Below the pieces are notes generated by a model. It saw only the letters and a program-made list of their open reading frames with translations, was not told the origin of the DNA and ran no database searches. This document shows positions 55,620 to 64,000 of a stretch of DNA of 64,000 nucleotides, one piece after another. Position numbers and translations under genes: made by a program. Source of the DNA: Lepturacanthus savala (lineage: Eukaryota > Chordata > Actinopteri > Scombriformes > Trichiuridae). How positions within the stretch are numbered: position 1 is the stretch's first letter; each line of letters begins with the position of its first letter. The stretch is from assembly GCA_030544235.1 (NCBI GenBank), contig CM060463.1, forward strand, positions 1,774,925 to 1,838,924. Reading direction: 5' to 3'.

Positions 55620-57013
55620 AAGTGTAATACTATCATATAATAATGTAAGTTGATAATGTACTTTACCTTATAGTACCAAATACAAGACCACACACATTAC
55701 AATCATACAACTTTGCTCAAGAAACACACTAGACAATTATACCTAATATCTACCAATAGCAAGCATGCGAGGCGTTTAAGGAACAGGTACAGTTCTCTCT
55801 ATATATTGATAAAGCAATCAATTCTCAACAGACGCATTTTGAGCAGTATTGCATATTCTCTTTAATTGAAGAACATATTGAAAGAAAGAAAACAGTGTTG
55901 AGCCTTCTTTGGAGCAGAAGAGTTTAACTAAAACTCAAAGATCTACCAGGCATTTTCCCAGTGGGCTGATGTGCTGTTTGTCCCAACACTTGACCTGACT
56001 GGGTCTGACTGACCCTACGTAGTAGATCAGCAGCCCAATCAGCACTGGGAAATTTATGATCAGTGCAGTTCCCCTTCAAAAAACATGCTGCTATATTGTA
56101 AGTATTGAGTTTTACACTAAAGTTTCAACATCTCTACTTAGACTACAAATTAATTTATTTACTCATAATCACATAAGATGGTGAATCATTTGGATACAAC
56201 AACTAGAAACTAGTGACAAGAAGGAATCAATTTACAATATACATGCTCTATTAAAAAGAGAAAGTTAATATATGGTATAATGCATGTTTGTCCATCCTAA
56301 TTAATAATTTAATGATCAATTATCAATGACTTCTGTTGAACTAGTATATTTTCTACTGTAGGATGGCTATATCACATATGAATATACTAATAAATTATTG
56401 GAACTCAGGAATAGAAGTCTCTGGAATACTTCCATCATGGTGTAAAGACTCTGCTAAAGTCAACAGATGAACACTCACAAACATTCTGATCGAAGCTGAA
56501 CGAAGCAGAAAAACTCTTATTGAATTCAAGTATTTGATCTATCTGAACTCTCCACACTGACAAATGTGTGAACTTACATGTAACTGTTGCAACAGAATAC
56601 TGATGAATAAGAATGATTTAGTATTTATTGTTAGTCACTTTAATGCCTTGACTAATGATGTGAAAAATGTCATTTTACATGTCAATTCTTTCATAAGAAA
56701 GAATCAGAAGAAACCAGACACTACTGACGAGTTCAGAACCTTTGCTATGGGTTTAAAATTTGTGTAGATTAATCCTGCATAGTCAATGACAACAACACAT
56801 GAGAAAGTAAAACTCACCTCAACCAGAAGAACTGAACATTAACGTAGAACATTCAAATCCATATTTTACTCACTGGAATTAAGATTAAAACATTTAGTCT
56901 TGTAATGTGTGGAAATAGTGGCAACAGTATGATCACAAAATATTAGAGGTTTTTCAAACAGCCATATAAATGTCATACATAAAATAGGCAGAGAACAGTA
57001 AGTGGAGACTTAC
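55620..57013. other. gene 15 leader intron, no second gene
   Basis: 56370-56650 resembles 30285-30700 in the gene 8 leader intron (GTCTCTGGAATACTTCCATCATGGTGT) but lacks the plus-strand ORF found there. About 55840-56090 is intron sequence not seen in the other leader introns. Nothing else recognised. Confidence 0.45.
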
Positions 57014-57071
57014 CTTAGTTAATACAGTCAACACATTAACATAACAGCTGCAGAAAATTACTTTATATATG
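57014..57071 (-). promoter_or_regulatory. TATA box and leader exon, gene 15
   Basis: Minus-strand CCATATATAAAGTAATTTTC (TATA 57061-57070), then TGCAGCTGTTATGTTAATGTG and a leader ending AACTAAG|GTAAGTC (exon edge 57014). The upstream frame is cut short: ATG TTA ATG TGT TGA. Confidence 0.65.
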
Positions 57072-57137
57072 GTGTATTTAGCAAACATCTTCGGATTCAG
57101 GAGCGTGTTTGTACGTCATGCGCTTGTAGGCATGTAG

Positions 57138-57184
57138 GTGTGTGTGTGTGTGTGTGTGTGTGTTTGTGTGTGTGTTTGTGTGTG
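57138..57184. repeat. (TG)n microsatellite, interrupted
   Basis: TG repeat with two TTTG interruptions, about 70 bp upstream of the gene 15 TATA box. TG tracts lie just upstream of the promoters of genes 6, 7, 9 and 15. Confidence 0.9.
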
Positions 57185-57189
57185 AGACA

Positions 57190-58175
57190 CAGAAACTAAG
57201 TTTGTGAAGAGGAACTTCATTCATAAATAGCAATTCAGTCAACAAAGTCGGTATCATTTGAACTCCAATGAATGGCTGCCATCTGAACTTTATTGTGCGC
57301 CACACACCACTCTTTGATCTTGCTTTTAACTCACTCCACCAAAGCCTGAATGTGAGATTTTTTCTGAGAATATTCTGCCAAATATATTCAGTTACCAAAT
57401 ATCCGGTGCATCCTTAATTGTAACCCATTACCTGGAAGACAATATATTAGGGAAGGGACTAATAGACTAAGTCCAAAAAACAGAACCAGATATGGTGGAA
57501 CATTGAGTTCTGGTCAAGCAAATCCAACCTGTAATATTCTATATGCTACAGAAACACTGAGTCACTTCCTTGAGTTTAAGTAAGTTTCCCTCTGGGAGGA
57601 TGTTACAGTTCTCTGGAATATTGTACTTACACACACTAAACAACTATTCATATTTTTTGCACATTAATCCTGCATAATTACACCCTGTAATTTATTTCTC
57701 ATGCTGTTGTAAATGTAAATGTGTGTAGATGTGGTAGAGTTTGTTTTGTTTTAAGGTGTCTAAGAATTAAAATGATGGGAACCATTGCTTTACAGATTGG
57801 AGAACATAATCGACCACTGTCTTCAGAAAAGTGTTTTAATGGACCTTTGAGCTGAGATGATTATGTCTCAGTACAGTTTTACTTGTGTTTCAAGTCTAAC
57901 AGCTGAGATGAGTGGAGGTTTCAGGAAAAATGTTGCTGTTCCAATTGCAAATGATCATACTACTTCTCTGGTATTCTCTGAATTCCAGAGTTAACTGCCA
58001 AATTCAAATTGTTGTGTATGAAAGCCAGACTTGTTTTACAATATTATGTAAGTCCAAGAGTTTTAACTAATCATAGTAAAGGAAAGGAAATCAGAGAGAG
58101 TCTTAGCGTCTGTGTCCAAGTAAAGCTTTTGAATGTTTTGAAAAGCTCTCTTTATTATGGTTGGTTAATTGATGC
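57190..58175. other. spacer between genes 15 and 16
   Basis: No gene. 57300-57480 (TTAACTCACTCCACCAAAGCC, ATCCGGTGCATCCTTAAT, TATATTAGGGAAGGGACTAATAG) is repeated at 59235-59370 inside the large intron of gene 16, so this stretch was duplicated. The gene 16 3' UTR probably lies in 57850-58175. Confidence 0.55.
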
Positions 58176-60289
58176 TTATGATTTGCTGACCTTACACAAC
58201 ATATACCTCTTCAGGTACTTTCTGAATGTCTTGTCTCTTATGCCGTAGATGATTGGACTAATGGATCGCGGCAGGACCTGTACAATGATATAACAAGCGA
58301 ATAAAGAGTCTGCATAGTTCTTCGGAAACCATCGTTGTAGAGCATATTTTAACAGGGCTACTGCATATGTTGACATACACAACAGCACCTGAAAACCATG
58401 GAGGATAATAGTATTTCTAGCTTTTTTAGCATCTTTGCTCGCTGTTTTTGCAGTGAACAGTATCTTGAAGTAAGTGTAAAAGATAACCAACCAAACTAAA
58501 ACCAGATACACAATGTAGGTAAAATCCCTCTTCTTCATGATGTGGGGATTTCGAAAGGCAGTTTCCCTGAGGCAGAACACTCGGGTATGGAAGAAGTCCA
58601 GTGGCTCTGTGGCCAAGGTGATGAAGAGATCAGGAAGGACAGAGAATATGCTTGTTGTCCAGATTAAACCAATCAGAATTAACGTTCTCTTGACGGTACA
58701 GATCTGAGAATGGCGGAGGGGGAGGCAGATGGCTATGTAGCACTCCACCGCCATGCAGGCCAGGTTCAGAGGAGTGTTTTCAGTGGTGAAAAGAGCAAGA
58801 AGGATGAAGACACAGCAGACGGAGACATTTATTTTGTAGAGGGTGTAGCTGATGACAAACAGAGTGACCGTCAGCATCACTTGGATCATATCGTTGAGCA
58901 CCAGGTGGAAAAAAAGGATGTAGCGAGGATTCATGTAGAAAATCTGATGGGTAGGAAGAAAAGCACATGAAGCATTTGTTGGACAGTAATTAAACCTCAC
59001 AGACTGAACAGCATCACAGTAAATGTCCTGGGGCAGGATTTCCACTGGGGACAGGGGGGACATGACGTTCCAAATCCTCTCGCTATTTCTGTTTTAACAA
59101 CAAAATCAGGCAATTCTATGCTCGCTCTCCGACACTTTATAATATCACCACACTGCCAACATTTAAATGAAGGTGCCAGGTCACCACGTCACTCTAAGTT
59201 GTTTGATTGCACACGCCATTAGTTGGTTTTGCATTTAACTCACTCCACCAATGCCCAATGTGGTGTTTTTTTTTATTTGCAAGCCGAATATCAATTACCG
59301 AATATTCAGTGCATCCTTAACTGTAACCCATTACCGGGATGACAGTATATTAGGGAAGGGACTAATAGACTAACTTCAAAAACCAGAAGCAGAAATGGTG
59401 GAACATTTACCCCCGAGAAAGGAAACCCAACCTGTAAACAGTGAATCACTTCCTTCTGTTTGAATCACTTTCTCTCTGGGAGGATGCTACAGTTCATCAG
59501 GACCAAAACCTCACACCACGAAGTCAGTTTCTCTTCCTTTGCAGTGGTTACTGGTTTAATGTGGTCACTTCTCTTACAAGAGGAGGGTAGTCTCATTGTG
59601 TGAGTACAAAACTTTATGTCCTGGGAATCATCTGAGTAGCATGTGCACCCCTGACTATTGCACATTATTAACAACTATAGGCTGACTGATGTTAGATTTT
59701 TTTAAAACATTTTTAGAATTTTTAAATAATTATAGCCCTGATATATGGAGATATTTAAACTTCTTCAGTTCCTTCTGGTCTACAAGCAAACGTGTAATAA
59801 ATTCATATCAGCTGATATGAGCCAATTCATTCATGTTGTAACATAACATGGATCCAGGATCACACATGATTTAAATACAGAAACACAATTTATTAAATCT
59901 GTATACTTCAATATAGTGAATGCAGAATTGCAACACTAAGTGACAATAATTGCAATGGCATCAGTCAATCATAGTGATTATATTGTTATATTAGATGTGA
60001 CTATATTAAAATAAACATAAAATTGTATGATTCTGTGTTATTGAAGAGCAACCAACAATCAGTAGGAATGAGTTACAAGAAACACACATAAGTAAACAAG
60101 CAGATTTTTAGGGAATGATTACTGAATTCTAAGCCATACCTGGTTTTTGTGAAAGGTCTGAATGAGGCTGGCATTGATGTAGTTGATGGTGATTCCCAGA
60201 ACCACAACTATCACATTCTTGGTCACAGCTTTGGTGAAAGAGTCACGGTACTCGATAACCAGAGTCACATTAGGAGATGAAATGTTCAT
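58176..60289 (-). CDS. odorant receptor 131-2-like, gene 16 (group C, divergent)
   Basis: 305 aa from exons 60140-60289 (50 codons) and 58176-58943 (255 codons plus stop). The intron is 1196 bp, by far the longest coding intron of the array (donor CAG|GTATGG, acceptor CATCAG|ATTTTC), and contains a duplicated flank segment. Exon one reads MNISSPNVTLVIEYRDSF and ends LIQTFHKNQ, the only member with QTF and NQ at the splice. TM2 is FHLVLNDMIQVMLTVTLFV; TM5 is LVIFYTYFKILF; TM6 is distinct (CMSTYAVALLKYALQRW). ECY and SPIIYG are present and the tail ends KVSKS. A longer ORF reading through the intron to 59063 is not supported. Confidence 0.9.
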
Positions 60290-60947
60290 CTCTCGAAGGT
60301 CTAACAAAGGAGCAAAATCATTACTTTCCATTAGAGATTAAAATCTGCACTCTTTATAGATCATAACAACTTAATTACACAAAATCAACAGTATTTCTGT
60401 ATTCAGAATAAAATACTATTTGTATTCAAAAGCTCCCTTAATTATGTTTACAATCTATCCAATCATCTGAAGCAGCTGTAATAACTATTGGACAATGCTT
60501 TTTATTTAAAAGTTGTGAAAATTCATTCTAGTAAATGCCAGTAAAAGAATAAAAATACTCACCTCAAGCTCAGGAACAGGACATGAAGATCGAAAGATAG
60601 AAATCAACAAATTTAAATGGAAGTGAATACATTCCTAAAATGTAAATTCAAGCAGTTAAGGATCAAACAGAGCTTAAATAACAGTTTAAAATATAAATAT
60701 AATATAATACATAAATATAAAACAAATTATCTTGTGGGTCAATTCAAGTCATCTTCTTTGAGAATTCAAAAAAAGATTGTCCACCACAATATTAAACATT
60801 TCAGAAAATCCACAAGTGAAAGATCCACCACACGTATGCCTGTATAAGCATTAAGCATTATTAATATTAAAAATGATTAATAATATTATTACCATATATT
60901 TCTCTTCACTGAATGTCATATCATGTCACTGACATCAACAGACTAAC

Positions 60948-61006
60948 CTGTTTCCAACATGGTAACAAACAGTGATTGTAGAAGTTGTGCAGGTCCTTTA
61001 TATGTA
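60948..61006 (-). promoter_or_regulatory. TATA box and divergent leader exon, gene 16
   Basis: Minus-strand TACATATAAAGGACCTGC (TATA 60997-61005), then ACAACTTCTACAATCACTG and a leader ending GGAAACAG|GTTAGT (exon edge 60948). It keeps ACATATAAAG but not the group C leader sequence. A second donor-like GAG|GTGAGT near 60561 may mark an extra leader exon. Confidence 0.5.
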
Positions 61007-61009
61007 GTT

Positions 61010-64000
61010 TGGTTGGCGCCGTTTCAGGGATTCAGGAGGTGTGTTTATCTGTATCAGAGCCTGGAAGTTCAGGGTCACTTGGACTTGAGTGTTTTTTTTT
61101 GTTGCTGTGGCTGATTCTATGTCCCGGGGCCACATGTTTGACAACCCTGGTGTCGGAGGTCAGAGAGATATGGAGGGAGAGGTTATGGATGGACCTGCAG
61201 GTGTAAGAGAAGGATTTTGTAAATGATTCTTTGACTAAGAGATGCAGCGAGATAATGAGGTTCTGTTGATTGATAATCTGTGCATCAGAACCAGCTGAAG
61301 TTTATGAAGAGACCTGTAGTGTGCTGTCTACTCATGTCTTCTAAGATGTGACATATGAGCTTCTGAGACGTGATGTTATGTGAAATATGGGTCTGAATTA
61401 GTCTCTGGTCAAAAGAACAACATGAAAAGCTAAATCCCCTCAAGTTAGACACAAGATCAGCTGGACATGGATGTTGTACTGGTTTGGCTTTTAGGTAATA
61501 AAATGTATATAAAAGGATCTGGTTTGGTTGGACAGAGAGATCTGAAACTCGGCCCTCAGAGACTCTTAGATTTGGGAGTTTTTGACACTGTTCTTTTTGT
61601 GATAAAATCCTTTTTATCAACGTGTCCAGAGGCGACTTCTTTCATCAGCACATAAAGAAAAATCTGACTTTTGGGGGTGGCCAAATGGATTTTGGGTGCT
61701 TTTACACCACTAGTTCAATTATTTTGGTCTGTGACACATTTTTCTTCACATTTTGATTTTGATTTGATTTAGGATATAAAACACAGTGTTCCCAATGCAA
61801 CAAAATAAAATTATCATATGATGTGTGGTTTATAAATACCTGAACTATCACAGCACACAGCAACAAAAAAAGTCAGTTTCGCAAATCATTTTACAACACA
61901 GTGATTTTACAGCACACAATTAACTCCATATCATCACCCTGTTAAAATAGTGGCTGATTTTCTTGTGAACTTTCTTTAATGTTCATATCTTAAAAAGCAA
62001 ATATTGGCAGATATTCTGGAGAACTGAAGAAGCCTTTCGGATGAAAGGTGAAACGTCTTCAAGCTCAAAGAAAAAGTCCAGTTGCTTACTTTTTAAACTC
62101 CTTGACTTCATTAAAAACCCAGAATCCATTGGGCTCCAGATATAAAGTTGATGTTATAGTTAAAATATAACACAAGTGTGTCAAACTCGAGGCCCGCGGG
62201 CTGAATCTGGCCCAGCTCCTCGTTTTCTGCGACCCCTCAAGAGCTTGCACAGACTTCAATGAGTCATAAAGAGATAGAAAAAGGAATTAATGTTTAAAAG
62301 CTGGACACAACTTCAAGGTGCACACCTCATTAACTCCAAAACTCCAAAATCAACCATGAAGGTTGTTAAAAAAAAGTGAAGTTCACACTTTTCCTTTCTT
62401 TCCCTTTGTTCTCTTCCTTGTTCTTTCATTGCAATTTGTTTAATGTTCAACAACGCAAAACCATAGATTCCAATCTTCCATAATCCATAATATAAATGAA
62501 TAAAGTTGTTAATAGTGGCTATCAGCATATATCTGTAATGATATTCCATGTTTTGCTGCTGCATTTTCAATACTTAGATGCTAAAATCATAAGAAAAATG
62601 TCTACATCTGGCACATTTATTATTGAATTATAATTAATTATTAGTTGTAATTGTTCAGACACTATTATGAATGGAGAGGCTATTATGTAATATGATAACA
62701 GGTAGATAACAGGTAGATATGTATGTATAGATCTTTACAACCAGCCATTTGAAGGTAAACATAATGCTGATATGAGTTTTTCTTTAGATCCCATTTAAAG
62801 AAAATCTGATATTTCATTTTCATTTAGATTTTTATTCATATGTGATTTTGTGACACTTTTACTATAAGTTATACTGTTGTTAAATTATAGTAAAACAGTA
62901 AAATGAAGATTGTGCCTCTTACAAATATTTAGCTATGACTTCTCTAAGTTCTTGGGGCTTTTCTCTATTAAAAGTTAAAACCTGTGACTTCTTCTGTTCC
63001 TACAGTCTTGCCTTTGCTGGAGTAAACTTCCTGTGAATCTCTGAGTCTTTGGGACTTTTGGGACCTTCTGACATTTTGAATAATCCTCTGTGCAAACTAG
63101 CAGTAATCATGTCGTCAACCTTCATTAGGCCCTAACGATAAAGGTCACACACACTCACTGGGACACACACACACAGCATCAAAGGGATTTATTAGATATG
63201 TCTTTTGAGAGAGTTCCTCATCATTTCCGTTATTAGCAGACTGTGACATTTAGGATATAAACAGCAGTGTTTTAGTGAATTAAAAACAAGTTGCAGCATA
63301 TTCAGCAGGGAACGAGTGAATAGGTTCAGACATTAACGACCTTCTTTAAAAACAAAAATAAAAATCTCTATGGACTTTTCTCTTTGGACATAACAGCTGT
63401 TAATTATCAAAGAGAATCACTTTGTTCCTGTTTGCACTTTAATTAACTTTGACTGGTTTAATAGTTTTTTTCTTCAGAGCAACTTAAGTTTTGTTTGTGT
63501 TGATCAAAAACTTTTTCATCGCTACAAGTTCTTGAAGCAGAAATACAAGATTTATCATTAAAACATATACAGCAACTTTAATTCTCTGCTTTCATTTTAA
63601 TAGTGTATCAAACTTACAGTGAATTTATGTTATATAACCCTGTCTATTATTAAGTGTGGTTACAATTAGTTGATTATATTATATATAACTGATCAATAGA
63701 AATTAATTATTTAAAGGTTCTATGTCAATTGCAGAGAATATTTATTTATAAATCATGTTGACAGTGGATGACTGTGGACATACATATAATGTATTAGTGA
63801 TGTAACTAATGTAGCATTAAAGAATAAAGAGACTTTAGGTCCATTTTTGAACATGTGTGACTTTAGTCAACTTTAATCCTGGTTTAAACTGTCCTTTAAT
63901 ATCATAGTGAAACTCTAAACTTACATTACCTGGAGTTAAATTAAACTAATGTCAGTTCCCTTTTTCAACCCTTTCCCAGCACTTCGTTGCCTGTTTTTAT
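61010..64000. other. array edge, no gene seen
   Basis: No receptor exon, group promoter or other gene recognised in this 3-kb stretch. Repeat debris: GGGGCCACATGTTTGACAACC at 61121-61155 and GTGTCAAACTCGAGGCCCGCG at 62176-62200 resemble terminal parts of hAT-like fish transposons. 62038-62085 matches the repeat at 31.8 kb. The tail of the window is AT-rich. Short frames here have no motifs. Confidence 0.5.

Noticed and set aside
58176..59063. 295-residue single-exon version of gene 16 with an extra N-terminus
   Set aside because: The extra N-terminal residues are intronic, do not form TM1, and the acceptor CATCAG plus a proper exon one at 60140-60289 fit the family.
61121..62215. A single hAT-like transposon bounded by the two TGTCAAAC-type ends
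   Set aside because: The two ends have the wrong relative orientation for one element (right end first, left end second), so they are two separate relics.

Overview
This window is nuclear DNA from a ray-finned fish, most likely a percomorph teleost. The evidence is split vertebrate chemoreceptor genes, AT-rich non-coding DNA with long TA and GT microsatellites, and fish-type interspersed repeats (Rex1/Babar-like LINEs, tRNA-derived SINEs, a Tc1-type transposon, solo LTRs with 5-bp target duplications). The species cannot be named from the sequence. No bacterial-style operon, CRISPR array, rRNA or tRNA gene was seen.

The dominant content is a tandem array of 16 odorant-receptor-type GPCR genes, all on the minus strand and head to tail from 2.9 to 61 kb. 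They look like the teleost 'odorant receptor 131-2-like' family. That name comes from remembered family features (the MNPRYILFIHLV block, the MAVECY end of TM3, SPIVYG/SPIIYG in TM7), not from a search. Every gene has the same architecture: a TATA box, a very short non-coding leader exon, a 48-52-codon exon carrying the N-terminus and TM1, then a phase-0 intron, and one exon carrying TM2-TM7 and the tail. Proteins are about 303-336 residues. Fifteen genes are open and one (44.6-45.9 kb) has a 5-bp frameshifting deletion.

The array falls into three blocks. Group A (genes 1-5, 2.9-17.2 kb) has 52-codon first coding exons, 121-146 bp coding introns and a TATATTAA-type promoter. Group B (genes 6-7, 20.0-24.9 kb) is one recently duplicated pair. 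Group C (genes 8-16, 26.7-61.0 kb) mostly has 50-codon first coding exons, longer introns and a different, strongly conserved TATA/leader block containing short upstream ATGs. The genes probably act in parallel, one or a few per olfactory neuron, as receptors with unknown ligands. Blocks of 3' and 5' flanking sequence are duplicated with the genes, and relics of lost or partial copies remain.

Between genes: 1-2.9 kb holds a solo LTR and a LINE relic; 14.2-15.3 kb a LINE fragment, half a SINE and a solo LTR; 17.8-19.5 kb a nested LINE and a SINE; 22.4-22.9, 25.3-26.4 and 39.3-40.5 kb more LINE/SINE debris; 28.2-28.8 kb an LTR-like element inside the leader intron of gene 8; 47.5-48.2 kb an internally deleted Tc1-type element. 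From 61 kb to the end I see no gene.
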